Shown here: positions 45,601 to 54,422 of the stretch, piece by piece
Numbering within the stretch: position 1 is the first letter of the stretch
Layout: each line of letters opens with the position of its first letter
Assembly (NCBI GenBank): GCA_003999685.1
Contig: CP021229.1
Coordinates: forward strand, 310,001 to 374,000
Length of the DNA stretch: 64,000 bases
Direction: 5' to 3'
Source of the DNA: Taiwanofungus camphoratus
Taxonomy: Eukaryota > Basidiomycota > Agaricomycetes > Polyporales > Taiwanofungaceae
The notes under the pieces: model-generated
What the model was told of the DNA's origin: nothing
Databases searched by the model: none
The model's input: the letters and a program-made list of their open reading frames with translations, nothing else
Position numbers and translations under genes: made by a program

Positions 45601-46522
45601 AACGGCGGAGCTTCTTTACAACGAGGTCTACAAGTGGTTTGGACTCCCAGACAAGGTGATCAGTGATCGCGGACCGCAATTCGCTTCTAAGGTATTCCAA
45701 GAGCTGTGCCGCATGACAGGAGTGCAGTCCGCCATGAGTACGGCCTTCCACCCTCAAACGGACGGAGAAACAGAATGGGTAAATCAGGAGCTCGAAGTAT
45801 ACCTTCGATGTTTCACGAGCAACAATCCGGATAGGTGGTCTTCCTTACTCGGCACAGCACAATTCGCTCACAACTCCAGGGAACATTCGACAATCAAGGC
45901 ATCGCCGTTTAAGGTCATGATGGGTTTCGAACCGCGAGGAATTCCCGTCGTACACAAGGGATCGGACACACCCGGCGCAGCTTATCGCCTGAAGAACCTC
46001 CAGAAGATAAGAGAACAAGCACACGCGGCGATGGAGCTAGCCCAGGCGGTATTGGCAAAACGGATCAAACCGCGAGGGAAAGGTTTTCGCAGAGGACAAC
46101 AGGTTTGGCTCGACTCTAGGAATCTAAAGCTACCCTACCCTTCTAGGAAGTTGGCACCCAAAAGAGAGGGCCCCTTCAAAATCGTTGAAGTCCTAGGCCC
46201 GGTCTCGTACAAGCTAAAGCTTCCGGAAACATGGCGGGTACATCCAGTTTTTCACGCCACCCTTCTATCGCCATATATGGAAACGGAGACCCATGGCCAG
46301 AACTACACGAGGCCACCCCCGGAACTTATCGAAGGCGAAGATAACTACGAAGTCGAAGCCATCATCGGACATCGGGAGAACTTACGGACAAGACGCCGCG
46401 AGTATAGGGTCAGGTGGAAAGGATATTCCTCGGCGGATGACTCATGGGAACCGGAAGCGAATCTAGCCGGTACTGCGGAGGAGCTCCTGGAAGCATATAA
46501 GGAGCGAAAGAACTTGGGCTAA
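42686..46522 (+). CDS. Gypsy-2 pol: protease, RT, RNase H, integrase, chromodomain
   Basis: About 1278 codons. Protease with FIDSGASGIFIH near the N-terminus; RT with VFFGMCNSPATFQ and the YMDD box (about 44205); RNase H with LETDASKFATGA; integrase with the HHCC finger (HAGHPGIQ...CGTCQQMK, about 45280-45400) and the DDE core (CDFITDLP, ISDRGPQFASK, DGETEWVNQELE); C-terminal chromodomain (YEVEAIIGHRENLRTRR.., YRVRWKGYSSADDSWEPEAN, about 46345-46500). The chromodomain probably steers integration to a chromatin mark, as known for chromoviruses. No ATG near the frame start, consistent with a fusion to gag. Confidence 0.93.
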   Translation: MSRVVLVVRNEKALHIPITVGRKDVEARAFIDSGASGIFIHPRFVKEHNIRTEALPRPMPVFNVDGTANKQAVITKRALLSYKIGGEPRFVKAYVASIGKEDIIFGHTWLKLENPDIDWKAGRVELKHRMTLEESREWKKNLLETRAKRLEIKSLTAESLSRNIIKARQPSVEEIEDEGDGEVVDTMSPILPTTEAPNQTTRRDSPVSILEESSVNGITLEQAMETIDDDELVIAFIEGDDRITTYGRDSHPAYRDAPLMEKAYPLNGAYRRLKNGLIWQVKHDIGRLTTSTELAIKEHAKKEEKPVTELVPEYLHDLLPVFDKQAAARLPKHTKHDHEINLKEDFKEFKQSTYSLNREEREELDKFLEENLQKGYIRPSKSPLASPFFFVEKKDGGYRPCQDYRELNEGTVKDRYPLPLISELLERLNRATIFTKMDLRQGYNNIRIREGDEWKAAFGVPAAGEGPPSFYEPLVMFFGMCNSPATFQRMMNTVFADMLKEGWLAIYMDDILIYSTDPEEHKKRTRRVIERLRDNDLYLKPEKCKFDVQEVEFLGMIIRPGQLAMDPVKVAGIKDWPIPKNLREVRSFVGFGNFYRRFIHQFSHRAQPLVSLTRKDVKWHWDDEQQEAFEALKKAFLKQPVLLMPDPEKPFALETDASKFATGAVLRQKDDNGDWHPCGYISQSMTPAERNYDVYDRELMAVMRGLNEWSHLLIGSPYPVTIYSDHKNLTYWKTARNLNRRQARWALRLSEFDYQLVHVPGTQMVQSDALSRRPDHDDGSSDNQGVTVLPDKVWAAAIDTSLRTSIRKAGVNDSAYMEGLNNAQNGSDDHWTVQDGELLYDNRVYIPLDENLRRQTVSNYHDLPHAGHPGIQKTLSSLRRDYWWPGMADFVARYIHGCGTCQQMKVNTHPDRPALVPIRAAAHATPFSTFCCDFITDLPLSHGYDAILVVVDHDLSKGVIFIPCNKTIDAQGTAELLYNEVYKWFGLPDKVISDRGPQFASKVFQELCRMTGVQSAMSTAFHPQTDGETEWVNQELEVYLRCFTSNNPDRWSSLLGTAQFAHNSREHSTIKASPFKVMMGFEPRGIPVVHKGSDTPGAAYRLKNLQKIREQAHAAMELAQAVLAKRIKPRGKGFRRGQQVWLDSRNLKLPYPSRKLAPKREGPFKIVEVLGPVSYKLKLPETWRVHPVFHATLLSPYMETETHGQNYTRPPPELIEGEDNYEVEAIIGHRENLRTRRREYRVRWKGYSSADDSWEPEANLAGTAEELLEAYKERKNLG
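45549..45564 (+). promoter_or_regulatory. Candidate central polypurine tract in Gypsy-2 integrase
   Basis: TTAGTAAGGGGGTAAT is repeated exactly at 48229-48244, where it is the polypurine tract abutting the right LTR. The match extends upstream (CGACCT) with one base of indel. The internal copy lies in the integrase coding region, the place where lentiviruses and Ty1 carry a second plus-strand primer. Confidence 0.55.
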
Positions 46523-46564
46523 GATCAGTTCACTCCGTCAGACGAACTACCGTCCACTAGCAAC

Positions 46565-47917
46565 ATGCCTCGCCAGTCCAACACCACTGCTCAAGCTGCC
46601 ACTCGTGGCCGAGCCCGTGCCTTTCTTGCCACTCGACGTGCTACCCGCACACCCCAGACGGTCACCTCTCCCACGGTAGCACCATCGTCGTCATCGACAT
46701 CCTCGACGTCCAATGGACAAAGCCCACTCTTTGGATTTCAAACCGCCGCACAATTTCGCAACCCCGTCCCAGGAGAAGGGGCTTTACCCCGACAAGCCAA
46801 CATCATCTACCATCCTCGTTGCCTCTACGATGTGGACCCAATCCTTCTTGACATCCTCACTCGACACTCAAAGGACATCGCACGCCTGCTTAGGTCCCTA
46901 CCAAATACGCGAAACAACCAGGACGAGCAGGAGGCATTCGGAGAATACATCGACGCTAGGCTGCAATACTTAGGAGCAGTGGACGACGCAACCGAGCAGC
47001 TGGCCATATGGAAGGACAGGGTCCGGCAACTAGATTTCAAGGTGATCCGCACCTTACGACGAATGGATGATATGTCCATGGCTCGCCACCTTCAGGACAT
47101 GATCTCCCCGCATCAACGAACCAGCCACGCCAGGTTCGTACGGCGATCTCAACCCGACATCGTCACACGCGGACCCACCCCGCCGCCTGAACCTGAAAAT
47201 CCCCTTCAAACCTTCATTGACACCCCGGCCGGACAAGAGTCCATCGGAGCCGTCCCTAGCCGGATCGACTCCCTCCCGAACTACATGCGCCCCGGACCCA
47301 ACTGGAGACCACGAGGACGCTGCCACGCCTGCGGCAGCATGATGCATTGGGTACGTGACTGCCCAGACTACACTTGTGCCAGGTGCCATCGCATTGCTCC
47401 TGGACATCTATCCAGAGAGTGCACGGTAGCCCGCCACGCCTCCGCCCCGCCCATCCTGCCTGCCCCGGGAGAGGGACGTCGCCGCGAAATGGTCGACTCG
47501 ATCCATCGCCCCACACAGGCACCCATTCCGGTCATGTCGGCCACCAATCCTCCTCGCGTCCTTATGTCTAGAAGGGAGCAACCCCTTCCCCCCGTTCCGC
47601 CCCGCCCCAGAAGCAATGGGCCGCCCGCCCCCCTCACCAATACGACAGCCGGTCCATCACGGACCGATACGCCCTACCCTCACCCACACGCCCCGGGCCA
47701 CCACTCAACCATTTATCCGGACCGGGTATACCGCCCAACCCACGCCTTGCAGAACCCGGGGCAAGTATTGGTCCCTTCACTCGTGGCCCCAACGGCCAAT
47801 TCACACCTCCCCCAGTCATCCCACCTCCCCCGTCCAGTTATCACGTCCCCCCTATCGTTTCTCCACCACCTGTTTACCGCCGCGGGACTTACGACCCGCC
47901 CACGAACTCCTACATGA
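46565..47917 (+). CDS. Gypsy-2 third ORF: CCHC zinc-knuckle protein
   Basis: 450 codons beginning ATG 43 nt after the pol stop and in a separate frame. Low-complexity Arg/Thr/Ser N-terminus, a helical middle (about residues 80-190: DPILLDILTRHSKDIARLLR, VDDATEQLAIWKDRVRQLDF), then two adjacent knuckles CHACGSMMHWVRDC and CARCHRIAPGHLSREC (about 260-290). The tail is Pro-rich. It resembles a nucleocapsid in layout, but it follows the chromodomain and is additional to a normal gag. A similar arrangement is seen in Gypsy-3. The function is unknown; RNA binding is a reasonable inference from the knuckles. Confidence 0.8.
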   Translation: MPRQSNTTAQAATRGRARAFLATRRATRTPQTVTSPTVAPSSSSTSSTSNGQSPLFGFQTAAQFRNPVPGEGALPRQANIIYHPRCLYDVDPILLDILTRHSKDIARLLRSLPNTRNNQDEQEAFGEYIDARLQYLGAVDDATEQLAIWKDRVRQLDFKVIRTLRRMDDMSMARHLQDMISPHQRTSHARFVRRSQPDIVTRGPTPPPEPENPLQTFIDTPAGQESIGAVPSRIDSLPNYMRPGPNWRPRGRCHACGSMMHWVRDCPDYTCARCHRIAPGHLSRECTVARHASAPPILPAPGEGRRREMVDSIHRPTQAPIPVMSATNPPRVLMSRREQPLPPVPPRPRSNGPPAPLTNTTAGPSRTDTPYPHPHAPGHHSTIYPDRVYRPTHALQNPGQVLVPSLVAPTANSHLPQSSHLPRPVITSPLSFLHHLFTAAGLTTRPRTPT

Positions 47918-48243
47918 ACGACAACGAATGGGACGACTACGAGTTTGAACTTTACGGTGATGGTGAGCAGTAGGGGTGCTGTTTACTTGAGGCGGTAGGT
48001 TGCAAGCGGTGCTGGGTCCTTACCCGGCCGCCCACATGCCTACATTGCACGAGGCTTACACGATGTCGTGGGTCCTTACCCGGTCGTTGTTAGTCTCACC
48101 AGGTACGAGATGAAACACTCTCAAGGTTCGAGGTGAAACACCCTCACGGTACGCGGTGAAACACCCGCACGGCTGAAGAACATTTTTATTTAACAGAAAA
48201 TCAAGTAGGGTCGTTCAGAGATCGACCTTTAGTAAGGGGGTAA
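47918..48243 (+). other. Gypsy-2 3' non-coding region with short tandem repeat and polypurine tract
   Basis: Contains about three copies of a 26-bp repeat around GGTGAAACACCCTCACGG (about 48095-48178) and ends with the polypurine tract at 48229-48243 directly before the right LTR. Confidence 0.75.
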
Positions 48244-48720
48244 TGATACAATTTCTATTTCTTGTCATTACCATGATCGTTACTTACATATAGACTATTA
48301 CTGTACGGGCCCCGGATCGGCCCCGCTTACGCATAGGACTCTGACTCATATCCGGGCCGCTTACCACATTCCTCATCACTCATACGTATTGCTAATACGC
48401 CCGGATCGTACCACTTTCTGTTTATCTATAGTCGTACCGCATTTCGGACCTCCTGCCCTAGAGTAGTTCTTGGTCCGTGCTCATGATACGTACTTGTATA
48501 TATATACCATGTATTAGCTTAGCTCAGACCTTAAGTCTGATCTTGTTACCATTATATTCGTGTCTTGTATCCTCTCGCTCACATCTGAGTGATACTCGCT
48601 CGAGTCTACGGACTTCACGACATTCGGTCTATATCGACCATAAGACCTCGCCACGTTTTATCGTGGTCAGGCCCTCACGTGTGAGGCAATATATAGGATC
48701 CGAGATATCAATTTGTATCA
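48244..48720 (+). repeat. Gypsy-2 right LTR
   Basis: 477 bp, about two differences from the left LTR; followed by GGCCTGCG of LINE 2. Confidence 0.95.
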
Positions 48721-50151
48721 GGCCTGCGTGCTTGACTTGACGTTCAAGTTGTTTGAGTGTTGGTTCAACGAACGGCAGCGGTGGTGGATATGGGTTTGCA
48801 TCCATCGAGTGGTCTGGGAGATTGTTGGGCTGTTTTGGAAAGAAGATTTCTGACAGGATCTGGCTTTTCTGTACGTTAGTGTGTGCTTCTGTTAGTATAT
48901 CACCTTGTTCATTTCTCTTCGTTAGCACAGGTATTCTTGTTGCGCTACCATCTGAGAAGGGCTGAGAAATATACTTATTAGCTGTCCAGATGTTCCTTTC
49001 TGTCATATCTTCTAATCAAGATCACCAGTGATCATTCTTTGTCTTCCGTAAAGTGCAGTTGTACCTGTTGTGAGCTTCACGTTTGACCTTTAATGCTGGT
49101 TCCCAATTCGGTGTGTTTCTGGCTTGAAATTCAAGGCGGCTTGATCTAGCATATTCAGCACGTAGTTCAGACAGCTCCTTGGACCACCATCGTTTCGCGT
49201 AAGGGGATTTCTTTGACCAGGGAACGTGTTTCTTAATGGCATGTTGTAGTGTCTTGGTGAGGTTTTTGACTGCGCTGTCTATGTCCTCATGGTTGAGAAT
49301 AGAAGTGTGGTCTTGGTTGCTCCATGATAATTGCATTGATTTGATAAAGTCAGACCAGGAGACATCTTTGAAATTACGTCTTGGTTTGATATTGGATGTT
49401 ACAGTGGCGATGTTGAAGACAGTGTGGATCGGGAGGTGATCAGCCCCAGGTAGACGGTTTTCTAATTTAGCATCACAGACAACTAGCCAATCAGATAGTT
49501 CTGGTGATGTAAAAACCAAGTCTAGAGTGGACCATGTTTGCCAGGCATCCGATTGAAACATTAGAGTATCAGGAGGAAGTCGAAGTCCCATGTCATATGA
49601 TGCCAGTAGCTGAATAAAGTCTTCCGCATCATTACAAGGATGCGTTTCTCAGTCAGGTCCTAGCCAAAGCGCGTCGTGTTTGTTGAAGTCGCCAGCCCAT
49701 ATCATATAGTCCGTTGGTTGTTGCCTAGCTAGCCATTCCCGAAGTGCATTAATAGCCAAGTTTGTTTTCGGAGGGTTATAGACATTTAGTACAAGAATGG
49801 ACATGTTTTGTACATGAATACGTAGACCAGTGACATGGATGGACGGTATTGTGATTTGCTGATACGATTCTGATACGATTCCGGGTTCAATCTATCGCTG
49901 ACCAGTATAACAGATTTAGGAATATTGGTGTCGCCATTTCCTGGTGTGGGGTACATTGTTACCCAGTTTCTTGATGCCATGGTTAGATGTGTATTCGGAT
50001 ATATGTACGGTTCCTGTAATAAAACTAGGTCCCAGTCGTTTGGATTTAGTGTGTTAATAGGTGTTTGTGCAATACTTATACAATGTTTCCAATTCTGTTG
50101 TGTAATGTGGAGATTTGATTGAGTCGTTGTCGTTTCTGCGGTAGTAACCAT
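48721..50151 (-). pseudogene. LINE 2 ORF2, 5' part: APE-type endonuclease and start of RT
   Basis: ATG at 50149-50151, overlapping the ORF1 TAA by one base (TAATG). Endonuclease blocks: DLVLLQEPYIY (Glu), SILVLNVYNPP, MIWAGDFNKHD..W (Asp/Asn), WSTLDLVFTSPEL and GADHLPI (catalytic His), followed by RRNFKDVSWSDF, KRWWSKELSELR and the RT lead-in. An exact 11-bp tandem duplication (TGATACGATTC at 49860-49870 and 49871-49881) shifts the frame. TGA codons at 49649-49651, 49022-49024 and 49016-49018 all fit CGA with C-to-T. Continues at 40691 beyond Gypsy-2. Confidence 0.9.
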
Positions 50152-51629
50152 TAATTGTTAGAAACACGAGAGGGTCCTGCTGCATCAAGTGTGTTGTCGT
50201 CTATTCTAGAAGAGGGTGCACGATGCCTAGGTCCAGATCATTGACGACTACGCTCAGTTGTGGGTCGAATATCTTCAAAGGTTGCTGGAGTGTAATCTAA
50301 AAAGCGTCCAGTTGCAAATTTGGGGCAGTTTGCTTGTGCATGGAATGCCTGAGTTGCTTTGGGGCAGAGACGAGACCAGCTATTATGTGTACCACTACAG
50401 TTAACACATTGAGGTTCTTCTTTGATGCATTGTTCTCCATTGGTGTGTTTAGGAGAGTGCTTGCACTCATGGGCTTTGGTTTCATGGTTCTGCGTGCATT
50501 TTCCACATCGCACATCCTCGGCTTTGCAATCTGTCGCATGGTGTCCCCAGTCTTGACACTGGAAACATTGCGGTGGCCATGGTACATATAGGCTAGTGCT
50601 GCAATTGACACTGTTTATTGCTAGATTGTAGTCAAGAGCTAGATTGGCAGTTTCTCTGTTACGGAAGCTAATCATTAAGGGTCCTGAACCTTTGATGCGA
50701 TGATTAGTTTTATTATCAAGCCAGCATAAATTTGCAATTCCTAAAGCCGATCCTATATCTTTGTTGTTTTCAGTTTCTATCTTTTCTATTGCAGTTCCAA
50801 TGTCAGTATTGTCGTCTCAGATAGATGACGGTACATTGTGCGCTACTATGGCATAAGTGCGTTGCGGTACCGTAGCTCCTGGCGCTAGAGTTGTAACCCA
50901 GTTGTTCTGTATGTGCAGACATTCAGCTAGAGCATCAGATGTTGCCTGGAGAATCAGGTTGCCGTTCGGAAGCCTATTGACTGATTTGATCATTGTGGTG
51001 TTCGCGTTGTCCAAAGGTTCCTTGTAGGCTTCTTTTATCTTGGTTTCGACCAGTCTAGCTAGTTCCGTTGGATGAGCAAGTAGAAGATTATGAGATCTGT
51101 CAACATTCTTCATAGATACAAGGATGTCGTGTTTCTGTGATGTCACCTGTTTCTTCTGGATTGACTTGCGAGGGGCAGCATTGGATTGTACAGCATTTGC
51201 ATAGGTGTTCATATAATTAGATAGAGTAGCTTGATTACCATTAGATCCCAGCATAGTAGATAGAGACGCAAGTAGGTTGTCTTTGAAATTAGAGAGGGCC
51301 TTATCTAGAGTGGTTTGCGTAATAGTAGTGTCAACATCACTCATTGTTTGTTGACGAGCGATCTCTCGAAGCAGTGATGCTATAGCCTTGATTTGATGAA
51401 TCTTGTCCCTCTTGATGTATGGCATGGAGTTGGGTGCTTTCTTGAAGTCGCCATATGAGAGGAGTACTTCTGCTAGCTTTATCAGGTCAAACTTGTTGTC
51501 TTCGGTTATTCCCTTAGTTTCCAGTACTTTAACTGGGTTTCCAGGATCAGTAGTATTCGACACTGTTCTGTTTTGCCTGTTAGTTTGACTGGATGATGGT
51601 GTGGTATGTTGTTGCGTAGGTGTATTCAT
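50151..51629 (-). pseudogene. LINE 2 ORF1: gag-like protein with zinc knuckles
   Basis: 493-codon frame from ATG 51629 to the TAA at 50151-50153, with TGA at 50817-50819 and 50238-50240 as its only breaks; both fit CGA with C-to-T. N-terminal helical region (KFDLIKLAEVLLSYGDF), an RNA-binding-like middle (SVNRLPNGNLILQATSDALA), and three cysteine clusters: CFQCQDWGHHATDC, CGKCTQNHETKAHEC and CVNCSGTHNSWSRLC. The stop overlaps the ORF2 start as TAATG, the arrangement used for termination-reinitiation in the silkworm LINE SART1. Confidence 0.9.
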
Positions 51630-51718
51630 ACTCGCCCACCGTACAATGAGCTGATTCTATTGGTTGTTGACCATGGGAAAGTTGCCTAGGTGGTAGTACG
51701 AAGCGAAAAGAGTCTCTC

Positions 51719-51730
51719 TGGATGATCGTA
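51719..51730. repeat. Probable target-site duplication of LINE 2, right copy
   Basis: TGGATGATCGTA, identical to 28761-28772, about 90 bp upstream of the ORF1 ATG, where a LINE 5' end is expected. Confidence 0.6.
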
Positions 51731-53721
51731 GATGGACACTTGTCTGCCAAATAAGGCAAGCATGTATGTTCCGTGTCCACCTCAGCAAATTGGTATTTCA
51801 ATGCACGATGGGGCATTGACCTTGATAGACTAAGTTAGCAACCAAACAGCCTGCAATAATATCCAAATGTGTTCTCCCCTCTCCTGCTCTCCTCTAATTC
51901 AGATCAAGGCTTGGACACAGCTAGAAGTCCCTTTGATTATAGATCATACAATGCTATAACTGTCTGCTATTAGTATAGGGTAGATGGCCATAGCCAACCT
52001 TATACTTCTCTGCATTGAATTTGGTTGAACTACTAGTAGGACAAACTGGAGGGATGCAGATTTGGTAATTATAACTCAATTTGTTTGTGTACACATAGCA
52101 CTTCATCAGCCAGAAATGTTGGGCCATGTTTTTGTGGCTTTTTTCTAATATCATACACAGATGTCTTATTGTCTCAAATGTGGAATGCAATCTAAAACAC
52201 TTACACATGTAAGCTTTATAATTTCTTGAATTGAAATTCCCAGATGTAAACTGCAGATTATAAGACAGTCTCTCTAGATCTTTTATTACACTTTTCTTGA
52301 ACATTGGATGAACACATCCATGTTGTTGCTAGAGCCATCCCTTAGTGTTCTGTGGAATCACAAAACATGATTAAACTCATCGCAGTGTACTCCTCTGGTG
52401 CATTATAGATCAGGAACATATGGCTGACCTGCTGTTCACTTTGTGTTGTTTCTGGTGAGACCAAGTGGATGAAGAGGAATCAGACAAGGTCAACCAATGC
52501 ATTTGTATAATTGAATGCTGCACCTCTGAAGTAAGTTGAGTGCAGGAGTGCTGGTTCTGGCAAAGTGTCAAGTCAGTGCACCCTACATCTTTCAGCTTTC
52601 TGGTCAAGTCTACATCCATCTTTTTCAGCTTTCTGATGCTCTCCTCAAGTCTGTTGATCTCACCCTTCACAGTTTCCTTTCTCTTTGTCTGAGTGATTCT
52701 TCATAGGTGGTGACTGATCTTTTTCAAGCCTTTGTGGGCTGTCTGCAACTGTTGTGTATACTTAAGCAAGTCTCAATGACAAAATATTGCAATTGATGGT
52801 CAGCTGATGAGTCTTGTCTCCTTGTAAGCCAGAGATGTTCTTAAAGCATTAAATTAAGATAAGCACCAAAACTTTTAGCTGGTGTTACACAGCTGACCAT
52901 TGTATCTGTCTGTATGACTGACACACTGACATAACACTTGATCCTTGATATATCCATTTGATGCTAGTATCAGAACACTGCCTGCCTATCACTTTAAATA
53001 TCATGTATGAGTCAAGTTGCATCTCAGATGCCTTTTTCATATTAGATTGGTTGTGACTTGTAGAACACCTAACATCACATGACTCATGTGTCATATATAT
53101 GCCTGTTATACTTGCACACTACCTTGGCACTGCACTGGATGCACATTCTATCTGCAAGGTTATCCTGACTTCATGAGATTATGCATCTGCATCTCGACCA
53201 CTCAGGTAGGTTTGACTGAGGGTGTGCAAGGCACAGAGGAGTTCTACATTTTGAGCAGAGTGAACTCAATTTGAATGTCAATGATTACTCTATCAAAATG
53301 GAAGGGTGATTCTGTATCACTTCTGTGTTATAGCTTTATTTGATGATGTCAGTGAGCAAGTGTAAGAAATGCATCAATAGGTTTACTTCATAAAGAGCAA
53401 CTGAGGTCAGGGGGAAACTTTCAGTGCTCATGCCATTGATGAGTATTAATTGTTTGTAATGTTGAAATACATTTTGAGATGAGAGATGATTTTGTTGATG
53501 TAACTGTAGTTCTGCACACATGTCCTTCTATGATGGCATTTGCATATGTGTGAATGAGGCTGTTCTGAGATATAGTCATCCTGATATTAATATTAATGGT
53601 AACTCTATTTATAGGTTTATAATGGTGTTCACTTCTAAAACATCTGCAGTCAAAATCACATGATCTCAATGGTATATATAAGCTCAAGCATCTTCATCAG
53701 TGCATACTTTCAATATCCTCA
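51731..53721. other. AT-rich host flank, no recognised gene
   Basis: About 2 kb of AT-rich sequence upstream of the DUF6533 gene. A minus-strand frame at 52410-52670 begins with a coiled-coil-like stretch (GEINRLEESIRKLKKMDVDL). It may be an exon of an unidentified gene or transposase, but no catalytic motif is seen. Other small frames are unremarkable. Confidence 0.45.
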
Positions 53722-53840
53722 ATGTTATCAGAAACTGAAATTGAACAGGTTATCTTGACCATTCAAAAAAGATGAGTTTTGTGATTAAATAGAATGAAAT
53801 ATCATCATTAATTTGATATTTAGTGCTGTGAAAAACTATT

Positions 53841-54411
53841 TGTTACGGGGGGTCTACACCCGTAGGGGACTACCGTGACGGGGGGTCGTTGAGTAGTCAG
53901 GCATAAAGTGTAAATGAGGAGTCAGCCTGGCTGACGACGAGTACACGTCTAAGTCTTCAACCGCTAGCCCAATGGTCTCGAGAGAGTTGCGGGCTAACTC
54001 ACAGCCTAAGTCCTAGTGTAGTCACAAGGATATAGATGGTCTAAGGTGACCCGTTGAATAGACAAAGGTATAGGGGCCTAAGCCCAGTCGTAAAGTACAA
54101 ATGGTAACGACGGCACCAAAGTACACAGTGTAACTAAGGAGAACAAGATTGGGGTGCTCCGCAGTGAGCCAACCCCTTAAGTACTATGGTGGGTTTAGGG
54201 CAAGCCAGCCCTCGCTCCCACGGGTACCAGCACCTAAGCGTCCATAAGTCAGAGGCCCGAGTGGTCCCTTCTGAGGAACAGTCCATAACTAAGCGGGTGA
54301 CGGTCAGCCTGTCAGGAATAATGGTGATGATTGTAAGTGTACACGACCCGCTAGTCCAGTATAGTGAAGAGAAATGAAAATGTATGTTCGCACCATTACC
54401 ACCTTGTAACA
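53841..54411 (-). repeat. Gypsy-3 3' LTR
   Basis: 571 bp, on the plus strand TGTTACGGGGGG...CTTGTAACA; preceded on the element strand by a G-rich purine tract (GAGAGGGGGGTAA). Confidence 0.94.
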
Positions 54412-54422
54412 TTACCCCCCTC

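Larger units (their letters stand above)
40692..48720 (+). mobile_element. Gypsy-2: young chromodomain Ty3/Gypsy element, looks whole
   Basis: 8029-bp element with 477-bp LTRs that differ at about two positions, so it inserted recently. Parts: LTR, self-complementary primer site, gag, pol (protease, RT, RNase H, integrase, chromodomain), a third ORF with zinc knuckles, a purine tract and LTR. All three frames are long, and I see no obvious break. The flanking duplication is GGCC (GGCCT if a terminal T is shared). Removing the element restores the LINE 2 reading KHAGPYKAPGPDG. The chromodomain and self-priming signature place it in the chromovirus/Tf1-sushi branch. Third-ORF function unknown. 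Confidence 0.95.
28773..51718 (-). mobile_element. LINE 2: Tad-like non-LTR retrotransposon carrying five insertions
   Basis: Two-ORF LINE read right to left, spread over 23 kb by insertions at 29501-30073, 30679-31657, 32450-34124, 34209-39906 and 40692-48720. Removing these leaves about 5.9 kb: a 5' leader of about 90 bp, ORF1 with zinc knuckles, ORF2 with endonuclease, RT, RNase H and CCHC tail, and a 3' UTR. Each insertion has a target duplication, and the protein reads straight across each junction. ORF1 and ORF2 overlap as TAATG. Ten nonsense codons and one 11-bp tandem duplication break the frames. It is distinct in sequence from LINE 1 although of the same general group. Confidence 0.88.
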
